DNA from: Acanthaster planci
Lineage: Eukaryota; Echinodermata; Asteroidea; Valvatida; Acanthasteridae
Direction of reading: 5' to 3'
Assembly (NCBI RefSeq): GCF_001949145.1
Contig: NW_019091463.1
Coordinates: 601,729-622,836 of the forward strand
DNA: 21,108 bases
In this document: positions 7,683 through 17,087 of the stretch, piece after piece
How the letters are laid out: each line of letters opens with the position of its first letter
Position numbering within the stretch: the first letter of the stretch is position 1
Program-made: the position numbers and the translations under genes
Notes under the pieces: generated by a model
What the model saw: the letters and a program-made list of their open reading frames with translations, nothing else
Told to the model about the DNA's origin: nothing
Databases searched by the model: none

Positions 7683-10600
7683 GTGAGATCACGGAGGAAT
7701 TTGTTAATGCAAAAAAATGAGTCCTTCATATTTTCCATGACTGCGAGAGGTCCAAAGTCATTTTTTAAAAAAGGGGGAGGGACAGCAAAATAGACTGGTG
7801 CATGAAACTACTGCATGAACGTGTGTGAAAAACAAATCTAGTTCCTTCATATTTGTCCATATTCTCTCATAGTCAAGCCACCAGACCAAGACATCGAGAG
7901 AGGCCTATTGACTACTTGCCTTCTATTGTACACGTACATGTATGAACTAGCAATGAGCTCATTAGTGCATGTCTACATGGATGTGCCCCAAGGGACTATG
8001 AGTGACCAGAAGATATTCCTCTTTTCTCCTGCAGGAACCTCTTCTGGTCACTTGCAGGCCCGAGGGGGCATCGACGCACATGAGTAACCAAATTATGCCA
8101 ACCCATATGTTCTGTTGCACACCATTGTCCAAACTGAAATAAGAATTTTAAGAAACTTGTCAAAGTTTTATAATTGAACTGATTTAATTCAACAGTTAGC
8201 ATTAGCAATTGAAGGAGCATACTTAATAGTTTCCCTAGGTTCAGTTTTCTGTTCACTCACTTCACTGTTCGCACCAGTTAGAAAGGGAGTATGGTGAATT
8301 TATGCATTTGCAGCGTCACTCTTGATGTGTGTGTGCGCCATTCACACTGACACAAATTTCATGCACTGGCCTACAGGTGTATATGACAGAACTACTAGCC
8401 TGTTACATGTGTAGACTGCTGTAGACATAGGAGAAAGTGGTCTATGGACTACCTGCCCCCTTCTACAGACTGCAACATAGAAAGAGAGGGGTCTATACGT
8501 GTACACTACACCACTTGCCCCTAATTTCAAGTCTTCTCCCAGCTTTGTCAGGATTTCTGTAATAATGAAGTGTTTCCTGTCAGGTCTGAAGTTGCAGGAG
8601 GGTAGCAATGGCAGCTCTCTTCTGCGCATTAACCACCTGCCGCCCATCGTGCTCAACTTCCAGTATCCTGAGGACTATCCATCCAAGTCTGCTCCTTCCT
8701 TCACTCTGTCCTGCAAGTGGCTGAGCGTTGATAAGGTCTGGTTAAAGTTTCGTTTGCGGTTTGTGCCGTTGAGTGAAACGTCTGTGAAGATACCCATTAA
8801 GAACTATTTAAAATCCACTTGATTTAAAGGTGGGACTTGATTGAACTTGTGTGGTTGAAGTGTCACTTTTCAGTACTGATTGGCATTGTCGTGCAAGGGC
8901 AATTCCGAATGATAGCGGAAGTTTGGTAGCCCATTGCTGACTACTATTTTTAATTGAAATTGGTAGGAAAGTACAGCAATAAATAAGACGTGCGTGTACC
9001 ACCTATAATTGCCACTTGTATTTTGTTTGTTTTTTAATTGATTTGTTTACAAATCACAAATAGCAAGCTCTTAAACAGAATGACAAATTATAACTTACAT
9101 GGGTGCATGGAACTGGCCATAATTACAGTGTCCTGAAACCTGCAGAACCGAGTCCAGGAATAAAATGTCCACAGGAACTGTGTAGTATTCATAAACAGTA
9201 ATTGATTACTGTAAGACTACACTCATGGTTGTGTGTAAAAATAGCTATGTCCCTAGAGGGCGGCCAGAGCATACTGGCCAAAATGTCACGTTAACACTTA
9301 TCGGTTCTTTTAAGAACCACACCTCGCCCAAAAGAGATCGATTCCATGGTGTACCTGGAAACCTATTTCTCATATATCCCCAACAGTCCCAAGTCCTCAG
9401 ATTTCAATGAAATTTTACGTACACCCAAGGGGTTAGGGTTAAACAGCATTCATGTTTATACCATCCTTTTTTTGCTCCCAAAATTTCCAGCTCTCCAAAT
9501 TGTGCTCTCATTTGGATCGCATCTGGGATGAGAATCGCGGTGAGGTCGTCATCTTTCAGTGGACACAGTTCCTCATTGATGAAAGCCTACAGATTTTGGG
9601 AATCCAGTCGCCTCTGTTGTTGGACATCAGGAAGATGTTGCGTTCCAACTCAGTAGAGGCTCGAGGAGCCTGTCCCCCAGATAGAACAGATGAGCAAGCT
9701 TCCCGACCTTCCTCGGAAGATCAGGACAAGGGAACATTGCTCTGTGATCACGAGAGTGATCCAGACCATGCCCCTTTAGATCCCCGCGCTGTTCAAGACA
9801 TCGGCAGCCCCAGTGTCCTCTTACTGACGCTGATCGAGCACAACAGGGCCGAGCGACAGAGGGTCTTTGATGCTTCCCTGTACAGTTGCCTTGTCTGCTT
9901 CTCTGAGAAACTGGGTTCTCAGTGTATCAACTTCCAGGGATGCAACCACGTCTATTGTAAAGACTGTGTTAAGGGTTACTTTGAGGTGCAAATCGAAGAA
10001 GGGAATGTCAAGGGTTTGAACTGCCCCGACACGGATTGTGATTCTCCTGCTTTGCCATCACAGGTAAAACCTTTGTTTTCAAAATTTATTTTAACTCTTT
10101 CTCGTAACGAACCCAAGGTTCCCGAAAAGAGACACTAGCCTACAGACCAAATGAAACTAAGAGGGATCGCAGGTGAAGATTTTTTTTTAATTCATAAAGT
10201 GGAGGAATGAAAGCCAACGAAAAAACTATACTCAAGGAGAAAGTCACAGAATCGAATACACACTGAAAATTTAATCAACGTACCAGCCAAGTGGGATTCA
10301 AACTGGGCCACAGAGGTAGAAGGTCAGGAAAGTACCCATGTATCAACAAGACTCCCCATAGGCCAAATAATTTGGCCGTCCCAGGCGAATGTGTGGATTA
10401 GAATGACAGTCCCTACCTGATTCCTTGGGTTTTCCTGAGAACATTAAAATTTTATCTTGGGTACTCCTCCTGTCTCTAAAACTGAACATTTCATGATTGT
10501 CTTCATCTTCAAAAACCTGTCCACTCCAAGCGGAATTAAAGAGGGCGTATTCATTTTGTACTCACCACATAGAGATGCCATGATGCGCTCAAGTATATGC

Positions 10601-13600
10601 GTGTTTGATGCAAAGCATGCTGAGTACGCGTAGCTAATCTATTGCGGCATGTATGGTCTTTGTGTACACGCAGAATGCGTGCATAACCTGCTTGTAACCA
10701 CATGTCTCTCTTTCCCTGATTGGGGGTGCACTTCAGCTCGGGGCGGATTGGGAGAAGAGTTCCTTCACCTGATAGAGCTACCCTTGTTAAATAACTGATA
10801 AAGAAAACTCTGTCATAGAGCCTTTTCGAAACGAGTGGATTAGGCTTAGTCTTCGGCTTCGCTGGTTCCAGTCATTTTGAGGCAGCATTTGAAACTGCAT
10901 GCGGAGGATCTGACTGGTACCAGGGAAGCCAAAGACGAAGCCTAATCCACTCGTTTCGAAAAGGCCCATAGATTGTTCCACTACAGTGCATCCATTATGC
11001 AGCTGCAGCTATGTAAGCTTATACTGTCCTTTAGATTTCAATCATAAAGGTCTATTTCACTGATGTACATGTATATGCAAGTAGTAGACTAACGTGGCTG
11101 TGTACATCTTTGGTCAATATCATTTGTAGCAAGGGAGTGCAAATCACAGGCTAAGAGGTCTCAGAACCATTATAAGTATCTATTGTCAGTCATGTTTTTC
11201 CATATCCTCAAGGTTCGTGAACTGGTCAGCAAGGAGCTGTTTGCAACCTACGACCGCCTTCTGCTACAGCGCACCTTGGAAGGAATGGATGACATTGTCT
11301 ACTGCCCCCGTTTGTCCTGTCAGTGTCCAGTCATGAGGGACAAGGAGACCACGATTGCGGTGTGCTCCGCCTGCGCGTATCCATTCTGTGTGAAGTGCAG
11401 AATGGCGTACCACGGTGTCTCCCCGTGTAGACTACGGAAAGGTTTGCTTTTTGGCAGAGTTGTAGTTTAGACTATCACGAGACCAGACATGAGACCATTC
11501 ACAAGACAAGTAACAGGGTGAACGATGACAAAGGAATGCTTTTCTTGCAGTTCACTTAAATTGCTTGTGACTTGAATTCAGACTGCTGGTCATGCAATAG
11601 TTTTGTGGGGTCTTGTGATGGTCTTAAGAAGTCTGGACTACAGTACTTCCTTTGTGTGGCATTCCGTCTACGTCTAAAAATGAAATGCTGATATCGACTG
11701 TTATATTAAAAAAATAGTTTATAAGGCCTAAGGCAGGAATTTTCCTTGAGGACATCTTTTGTTGAACTTTGTAATCCTCTTAACCACATGAAAATTCTTT
11801 TTGACACTCCTGTTTCGTTTTATCTTTTTGAAAAGTGCCTTTTATTAAACGTACAAGTATCTATGCTTTTCTGACAAATGAGGGCAGAAGTGCTTTCTGA
11901 ATGTTATTTCAGGAAGATTTTGTTCATGTGGTTTTGTGTTCAAATTGTGCATCCAAAATGTCCATTTTTCTGACAAATTTGGTCGTGAAGTAACTGTGAC
12001 ATGGAGGTTTCTTTCTTGAATTATGTCACGAATATGCAAGTGTGCGTTAACAGGAAAAAAAGAGACAAAAATGTCCTTGAAAGTGGCCAAATGAAAATTG
12101 AAAGTTGAGGTAAATGGATGAAAAAGAGGTATTTCCCAGTACTGTATTGTAATAAGCAATTTCTGTTTAGGTCCTATAAAAGAGCTGGATTATTTTGGAC
12201 TATCTCATAGCCAGGGGAGGTGGGAATTTCCTCCCAGAACCTGGCTGTCCCATACGTGATTGCTGTAAAACTTGGCATGCACGTAGAGCACCTCCTTATT
12301 ACAGATGTTTCAACTTAAGTTTCAACTTAATCTAACATGTGGCTTTGTTGTTACAGTCATTGGAAGTTAAATCCACGAATGTCAGCCAATTGTCATTGAG
12401 CACCGCAGTGGAAAAGTGTACATTATACATTTTTTGACTGACGTATCTCAGCAAAATGGGCACTGCGCGAGAACAGTTGGATTTTCCCAAAAGTGGTGTC
12501 AGAATGACTGCAAAGAGTTACTGAAAGAATTCCTAAAGGCTCAGCCTGTGCAAAATAAAATCACTGTGGAGATATCCGAAGAAATGTTGGGGGGAGAGCA
12601 GTTTCTCTCCCCTGCCTCTTTTAGGGTTAAGAGGACTTGTTTTGATTGTGCATGTAGCTCAGTAGTATCTGGCAGTACGATATTCAATAGATTATTGGTT
12701 CAATATGGCTTTAGTAATCAACAGAAACGTGATTTCATTTGTCAACAGAGGAGATCTTGAAGCTACGAAAGGAGTACGAAGAGGGAAGTGTGGAGCTGAG
12801 GGCCAAGCTGGAGCAGCAGTTTGGCCGGCGCGTCTTCCGAGAGGTTCTGGAAGAGTTTGAGTCACAACGGTGGAAGGACGAGAACAGCAAAGAATGTCCC
12901 AAGTGCCACACCAACATTGAGGTCAGCAACTGGCCCAGTAGAGTCACGCAAATCCATGGTGTTCCACAAAACTTCTTTCGCACTCCCTTTAAGAAGTCCC
13001 TTTCGTTTCTTGAGTTCTCGCTCAAGTTGAAGGAGGGTCTTTTACAAAGGTTAGCTCGCGGTGTGAGTGAGATAGGCACGAAAGTATCTGAACCAGCTTA
13101 GAATTGTTGGCACTTCATATATCAAAGGCACTAGAAATTGTGCCGTTAGTACAGGAATATACATTTAGTAGTGAGCATTTTTCACTTGTTGCAATATTAA
13201 CCAATTAGTTGCTGCTGTTGCTGTAGTTTTGTATTCATCTGAGAACAGGGAGTCGAAGGTAGTGCAGGGCCAGTGGGTTAACCAATTTTAGAAGTCGTTT
13301 TCATTTGGAATGTGCATGAGTTCTAGTGGACTAGGCCATGCTACATACCTGTTACTACCTACATTATTTCCTGTCGGTCGGGAACCTGTCTCAGTTGTTC
13401 TTGTCCCTACCTGCATATTTCCATTGCAGAAAATTGACGGTTGCAACAAGATGTCTTGTTCCCAGTGCCGCACGTTTTTCTGCTGGGTCTGCCTCAAGAT
13501 CTTGTCTCACTCTGTGCCGTACCAGCACTACAATGATCCCAAGAGCCGTTGCTTCAATCAGCTTTTCCACTTTGAGGGACCAGTGGCTCGCGTTGTCAGG

Positions 13601-13624
13601 GATGATGAATGGATGTTTGTGTGA
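7495..13624 (+). CDS. RNF14: RNF14-type RBR ubiquitin ligase, copy A (frameshifted in exon 1)
   Basis: Six exons, 7495-7682, 8584-8735, 9491-10063, 11213-11441, 12749-12921 and 13430-13624, encode an E3 ubiquitin ligase of the RNF14 family. Apart from a 4-nt insertion in exon 1 the spliced length is 501 codons plus stop (human RNF14 is 474). Order: RWD domain (about residues 10-150), variable linker, RING1 (Cys 245, 248, 263, His 265, Cys 268, 271, 290, 295), IBR (exon 4) and RING2 with the likely catalytic Cys442 in DGCNKMSC. RBR ligases accept ubiquitin from an E2 onto this cysteine and pass it to substrate. Mammalian RNF14 acts at stalled ribosomes with GCN1 through its RWD domain and modifies trapped translation factors; it is also known as an androgen-receptor coactivator. 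The insertion at 7555-7558 puts the first exon out of frame, with a stop at 7648-7650. The ligase modules are intact and every splice junction is usable, so this is either a recent lesion, an assembly error or a gene expressed in a shortened form. Confidence 0.85.
7683..8583 (+). other. Intron 1 of RNF14-A
   Basis: 901 nt, phase 1, from GTGAGA to CTGTCAG. It contains the second copy of the dispersed repeat (7940-8410). No coding material was recognised in it. Confidence 0.75.
7940..8410. repeat. Dispersed repeat, copy 2, with internal hairpin
   Basis: Counterpart of 5755-6250. It includes a perfect 13-bp inverted repeat, AGTGACCAGAAGA at 8001-8013 with its complement at 8040-8052, and an inner TTCCT/AGGAA pair. 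Its position inside intron 1 of copy A, with no similar block seen in intron 1 of copy B, suggests insertion after the gene duplication. Confidence 0.55.
8584..8735 (+). CDS. RNF14: RNF14-A exon 2 (RWD core)
   Basis: 152 nt, phase 1 to 0. Encodes the RWD core: LLRINHLPPIVLNFQYPEDYP, then APSFTLSCKWLS. The YPEDYPSKSAPSF segment matches the conserved YPxxYPxxxPxF signature of RWD domains. The acceptor is TGTCAG and the donor is AAG|GTCTGG. That is a weak donor without G at +5, but copy B uses GTCTGA at the same place. Confidence 0.85.
8736..9490 (+). other. Intron 2 of RNF14-A
   Basis: 755 nt, phase 0, ending in AAATTTCCAG. No repeat family or coding exon was recognised in it. Confidence 0.75.
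9491..10063 (+). CDS. RNF14: RNF14-A exon 3 (end of RWD, linker, RING1)
   Basis: 573 nt (191 codons), phase 0 to 0. The first 40 codons (SHLDRIWDENRGEVVIFQW, then TQFLIDESL) finish the RWD domain. Next comes an acidic, serine- and proline-rich linker, then RING1: C-x2-C, CNHVYCKDC and CPDTDC. The linker is 31 codons longer than in copy B and does not align with it. ATG 9635 is the first in-frame methionine after the RWD; a start there would give an RBR-only protein of about 341 residues. The donor is CAG|GTAAAA. Confidence 0.88.
10262..10345 (-). repeat. Possible tRNA-derived repeat fragment
   Basis: On the minus strand the segment reads CCAGTTTGAATCCCACTTGG. Its core, AGTTTGAATCC, matches the RNA polymerase III B box (GGTTCGAATCC) at 9 of 11 positions. 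I see no convincing A box and no foldable tRNA, so at most this is a degenerate SINE-like fragment. Confidence 0.2.
10819..10966. mobile_element. 148-bp MITE with long terminal inverted repeats
   Basis: The outer 28 bases of the left arm (from 10820) and of the right arm (ending 10965) are exact reverse complements. With four mismatches the pairing continues inward to about 10874 and 10911, leaving a central loop of about 36 nt. CATAG occurs directly on both sides (10814-10818 and 10967-10971), as expected for a 5-bp target-site duplication. The element has no coding capacity, so it would have needed a transposase in trans. The long arms imply a relatively recent insertion into intron 3. Confidence 0.8.
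11213..11441 (+). CDS. RNF14: RNF14-A exon 4 (IBR domain)
   Basis: 229 nt, phase 0 to 1, same length as copy B. Starts VRELVSKELFATYDRLLLQR, which joins RING1 to the IBR, then the zinc ligands VYCPRLSC, CSAC, FCVKC and YHGVSPC, the usual IBR order. The run FATYDRLLLQRTLEGMDDIV is identical in copy B. The acceptor is CTCAAG and the donor is AAAG|GTTTGC, a weak site, but the joined codon gives RLRKEEILKLRKEY, as expected. Confidence 0.88.
11442..12748 (+). other. Intron 4 of RNF14-A
   Basis: 1307 nt, phase 1, ending GTCAACAG. It contains an imperfect fold-back at 11483-11636. An open frame at 12416-12760 runs across the acceptor and shows no domain; I treat it as intronic. Confidence 0.7.
11483..11636. 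repeat. Imperfect fold-back repeat in intron 4
   Basis: The arm at 11483-11507 (starting CCAGACATGAGACC, ending CACAAGAC) resembles the reverse complement of 11610-11636 (CCAGAC, then GACCATCACAAGAC), with small indels. Nearby, GACAAGTAACAGGGT (11505-11519) recurs exactly at 13988-14002 downstream of the gene, so both may be remnants of one repeat family. Confidence 0.4.
12749..12921 (+). CDS. RNF14: RNF14-A exon 5 (IBR-RING2 linker helix, first RING2 ligands)
   Basis: 173 nt, phase 1 to 0. Encodes EILKLRKEYEEGSVELRAKL, then FGRRVFREVLEEFESQRW: a charged, probably helical linker like that of RNF14 between IBR and RING2. It ends with NSKECPKCHTNIE, carrying the first CxxC zinc pair of RING2. 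The donor is GAG|GTCAGC. The matching exon of copy B lies beyond the window. Confidence 0.87.
12922..13429 (+). other. Intron 5 of RNF14-A
   Basis: 508 nt, phase 0, ending in a pyrimidine-rich tract and TTCCATTGCAG. Nothing else was recognised in it. Confidence 0.75.
13430..13624 (+). CDS. RNF14: RNF14-A exon 6 (catalytic RING2 and C-terminus)
   Basis: 195 nt including TGA. Begins KIDGCNKMSCSQCRTFFCWV. The cysteine of DGC (codon 13442-13444) sits at the catalytic position of RBR RING2 domains, and the following C-x4-C-x2-C-x4-C-x2-C pattern is intact. Downstream, YQHYNDPKSRCFNQLF resembles the C-terminal extension typical of RNF14, ending with acidic and aromatic residues (RDDEWMFV) like the end of vertebrate RNF14. 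The catalytic core is therefore undamaged. Confidence 0.9.
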   Translation, partial: KIDGCNKMSCSQCRTFFCWVCLKILSHSVPYQHYNDPKSRCFNQLFHFEGPVARVVRDDEWMFV

Positions 13625-14544
13625 CAACTGCAGTCAACAACATGGGCGGTCCAGTTACAGAGTTAATGTCAGGTACTTTTTCAAGGTTCAATTTTAACTT
13701 CAAATCCAGTGCCCTCATCCAAGAATCAGTGGCGTAAGAATCAGATCAGAAATGGTTTAGTAGAACTCACTCTCCTCAAAAGAAAAGTTCTTGAGATGTT
13801 AATAAGTTCTGAAGCAGTTTCTAAGCCTTTTAATTGTTAGAAATATATGGTCAGGATTTAAAGTGTTGGAGCAGTTTCATTATTAAAGTTAACTTAAAGT
13901 GGTTAGTATCTACCATCAGTGTTTCTAGCATGGTTCCTACAGTTGTATTCTGTGTTGTAGTCGAGTCCTGGCCCAAGTATTTTATGGGACAAGTAACAGG
14001 GTCAACAAAGACCAGTTTTGTCACAATGTTAATGGATAACTTGTGATTTGACTCAAGATTGGATGAGTTGTGGAGGACATAGAGAAATGTTTACTGGGCT
14101 TCAACTGCATCAGAGCTGTTCAATAATAACATCTCTTGGAGGTGATACGCTTGATATGGGAACAATCCCACAACTGTGCTTTTTTATGCAAATTTATTCT
14201 TTAAACACCTTGAAACTGAAGAATCTTAAAGAGCTTTTCAGCTCGTTCACACAGCAATGGCACGTTATGTCAGTTGTTGTAGGCCTGTCCGGGAAGTGAT
14301 TGATTCGGACGTAGAAATCAGCCCTCTGTAATTTCTGTGATGCCGGCAATTATGAATGAGGCTGAATAAAATTGTTTAAGAGAGAATTTTTCTCTTATTT
14401 GCAATTAGAATAAAAGTGCATGCAGACTAACAGAAGTTGCAAACAGCTGGGACGGGGGTGTTGAATGCAATTTTTGAGAAATTAATTTGTCCTTTCAGGT
14501 GAAGTTGGTGAACTGAAATTGAAGGCAATCAGAGCAGCAATAAC
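13625..14544. other. 3' UTR and intergenic DNA downstream of RNF14-A
   Basis: AT-rich; no further RNF14 exon and no other gene recognised. Open frames at 13834-14046 and 14048-14299 have no domain signature and overlap the expected 3' UTR. Confidence 0.5.
14365..14414 (+). terminator. Candidate poly(A) signals of RNF14-A
   Basis: AATAAA occurs at 14365-14370 and 14409-14414, about 740-790 nt after the stop codon. The first is followed by the T-rich stretch TTTTTCTCTTATTTG. A 3' UTR of this size is reasonable, but the sites were chosen by motif only. Confidence 0.35.
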
Positions 14545-15146
14545 TACACTGGACAGCAAACGAAACTTGCCATTTCTGTCAAAGGCCACACATAAAAATT
14601 CAATCCATAGAAAGAAGGTATGCTGCAACACCCCTTACTAATCACATGCCCAAAAGCAAGTGATTATCTTAATAACAAGAAGAAATTGACATGCACAGCA
14701 ACTTGGTTACTGAATCAAAAGTCACAGAATGTAACAGAATGAGCCTTAAGTTTTACGCAGAAATCAATGTTACAGGACGAAATAAAGAAGTCACAATCAT
14801 ATGTGTATGCATAGTCAGCAAGGATGGCATCCCTATACAGAAACCACTCGTGCACATCTTTTTTACAAAACAGGTGTTCATTTTGTTATTGGTTGTTTAA
14901 AATGTTGTCCATTCATGGGTCATTTTTGCTTGGAGAGTGTTTTTGTGTGTGACTTTTGATTCAGTAACCAAGTTGCTGTGCATGTCAATTTCTCCTTTGT
15001 TATTAAGATAATCACTTGCTTTTGGGCATGTGATTAGTAAGGAGTGCTGCAGCATACCTGTGTACAAAAATTGTTTATTTCTATGGAGTGAATATTTATG
15101 TGTGGCCTTTGACAGAAGTGGCAAGTTTCGTATGCTGTCCAGTGTA
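14545..15146. repeat. Large inverted repeat with arms of about 190 bp
   Basis: The left arm (about 14545-14726) is the imperfect reverse complement of the right arm (about 14948-15146), separated by about 220 nt of unrelated sequence. Long runs match exactly, for example through the ACTAATCACATGCCC and GACATGCACAGCAACTTGG segments. The right arm has about 18 extra bases (near 15056-15073). Either a fold-back transposon or two oppositely oriented copies of one repeat. Transcribed, it would form a long stem-loop. Confidence 0.75.
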
Positions 15147-16820
15147 TCTAACCATGATTGGAATCATTGTGGTTGTAACAGAAGCAAGACCAATGGTATA
15201 CTTGAATAGAGAGAGAACTAAAGCCTCTTAGCTATTTGTGCTTTTCTTTGAGGTAAAATTGTATAGTGCAAAACGAAGTTAACCAAAAAATAAGTATTTA
15301 TAAAGTTATGAACTTGAGCACTTCTGTGGTTCTGTGTCCAGGTGGTTTTCAACTTCTTTAGCACCATACATGGAAAACAGTTGTAGTGTAGGGCTGCAGC
15401 TTCCTTAAATCCTTAAGAATTCCTAAGAACCTGGCAGTCAAGGGCGTATCCAGAACCAAATTTCCACGGTCCAAACCTTTTTTTTGAGGGGGTCCAGAAA
15501 ATTTAGGAAGCTTTTCCTGAAACCTTTTATTGCCTTCGGGGAGAGGGGGAAGGTGAGGCTGTGTATGAGGCATTTTACACACTTTTGGAAGGAAGGGAAA
15601 TAAAGCAGGACAAAAGAACAAGAGTAGAACAACCATCATGAAACTTGGGTATGAATTCAATCTATTTTTTGTATGTCACAAAATGGCATTTGATTTAGTG
15701 GGTAAAATGTTCAGTGCTCGTTCCTGTATTTTGGGTGATATAAATACACGTTTATTGACACAAATTTCATTTTGGATCCGGAAGTATTTTAACTTGAAAT
15801 TTCACACTCTGTAGCCTCGTGCCAAGATATCTCGCAAAGCTATGTAAACAATCAAATATCAACAAATGCATTTTCTCAAAGGAATAGGATTTGCGGGGTT
15901 TTTTTTGTTATTTCAGTATTATTCACCAGGATTTTCCTGATTTTCAAACAATCTCTTTTATCGCTTGAAAATCCTGTGTAAACCATAAGGGTGTTTGTAC
16001 ATATAAAAGGGAAAATAATGTGAATTCTAAGGGGTTCCTTCAGGCAAATACAAATGTTTATTATGGACCTGACGTTGCTGTGGAGCCCTCGAAACATTTG
16101 GTCATTATTTCATGGATATCTCATTTTTCTCCAATCTCACCCCTGCTTGCGTTTTTGAACTCGACAAACCACTTTTCTGCAAAGTGTGTGATTATTTAAC
16201 GACGTTCCTCTCCTTATTCGATTTGTCTATTTCCGTTCTGTGCTTATATTTACCTAATACTGACAAACTGTCGTTTTATATTACAAAATTATAATCTCAA
16301 TGTCTTGTTTGTTAAATCAAAATCTTTATTTTTCTTTGAAAAGAGGTGGAATAATTTTTATTTATTATTCGAAGCTTATTCAAGCATTGATTTCTTGTAT
16401 GTGTAGCGCTCAGTTGCCGTTTTTTAGAAATTGTTTTGGGGGACTAAGTTCTCAAAAAATCATGGAAGAGTTTGAAAATAGAAAAATGAAGCATTCGTTA
16501 AAATATGAAGACTTGTAAAAGAATTGCTTAGATAGTTATTTTGAAAAATTTAACAAAATATCCGTCAGTGAAAAAAATCACAAAAGTGTGTTTTCTGAAG
16601 GGAGCGCCGGAGGGATAACTTAGATCTGTATGACGTGTTCTCGTGATAAGAGAATTAAAATGAGCAATGCTTGAATTATGTTCTTTGTGCCTTTTTATTA
16701 CATGAACCGAAGCAAAAACAAAACAAACATATCGAAGCTAATATTATCTAAGGCGCATTCGCAGTAAGAGTGTATCCAGGAATCATTCGGCAGGCAGAAA
16801 ATAAGGAATTGTTGTTTTGA
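15147..16820. other. AT-rich intergenic stretch
   Basis: No gene supported. Open frames at 16112-16294 and 16300-16518 are in strongly AT-rich DNA with no recognisable domain. A sequence resembling a hAT-type transposon end (CAAGGGCGTATCCAG, 15439-15453) stands alone with no partner end that I can find. Confidence 0.5.
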
Positions 16821-16829
16821 TGTGCGCCA

Positions 16830-17082
16830 GGATAAACAGCGCGTGCCCAAAGAGAAAGGCGTCCGGGGTCATTCAGACGCGCGTGCGAGCTCTACCTTAT
16901 CAGTGCGGCCGTACAGGGACTTGCGCGCGTGCTTGTTCCCAAATGACGTTGCTTGTTTGAAAAACCGATTCGGGCTCATTAAAACTCATTGCTTCGTTGG
17001 TAAACGAGAAAAGGTACACCACAGCAAAACTGGTAAGGCTTTGCGCAAACTTGACAAGTCTTGTAGCAAAGGGAAGTCATAG
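16830..17082 (+). CDS. Weak candidate terminal exon of an unknown gene
   Basis: After an acceptor-like GATGTGCGCCAG (ending 16829) an open frame of 83 codons plus TAG runs to 17082. It is more GC- and CpG-rich than its surroundings and encodes a very basic, cysteine-containing product ending KALRKLDKSCSKGKS. Its nearest AATAAA lies six bases after the stop and is followed by a GT-rich stretch. I do not recognise the protein. There is no in-frame ATG at the beginning, so it would be a last exon, a decayed retrocopy or chance. Confidence 0.2.
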
Positions 17083-17087
17083 GTGGA

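Larger units (their letters stand above)
10064..11212 (+). other. Intron 3 of RNF14-A
   Basis: 1149 nt, phase 0, ending CCTCAAG. It contains a possible tRNA-like repeat fragment near 10262-10370 and a clear MITE at 10819-10966. Confidence 0.75.

Noticed and set aside
10291-10312. B-box-like sequence, considered as a tRNA gene on the minus strand
   Set aside because: No A box at the right distance, no acceptor stem or anticodon arm could be drawn; kept only as a low-confidence repeat fragment.
12416-12760. Open frame running into RNF14-A exon 5 from intron 4
   Set aside because: It reads through the CAACAG acceptor in a different frame from the exon; the exon 5 reading frame and the phase 1 junction with exon 4 explain the coding signal.
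16112-16518. Two adjacent open frames between the RNF14 copies
   Set aside because: Very AT-rich, phenylalanine- and leucine-biased translation, no domain and no splice context.
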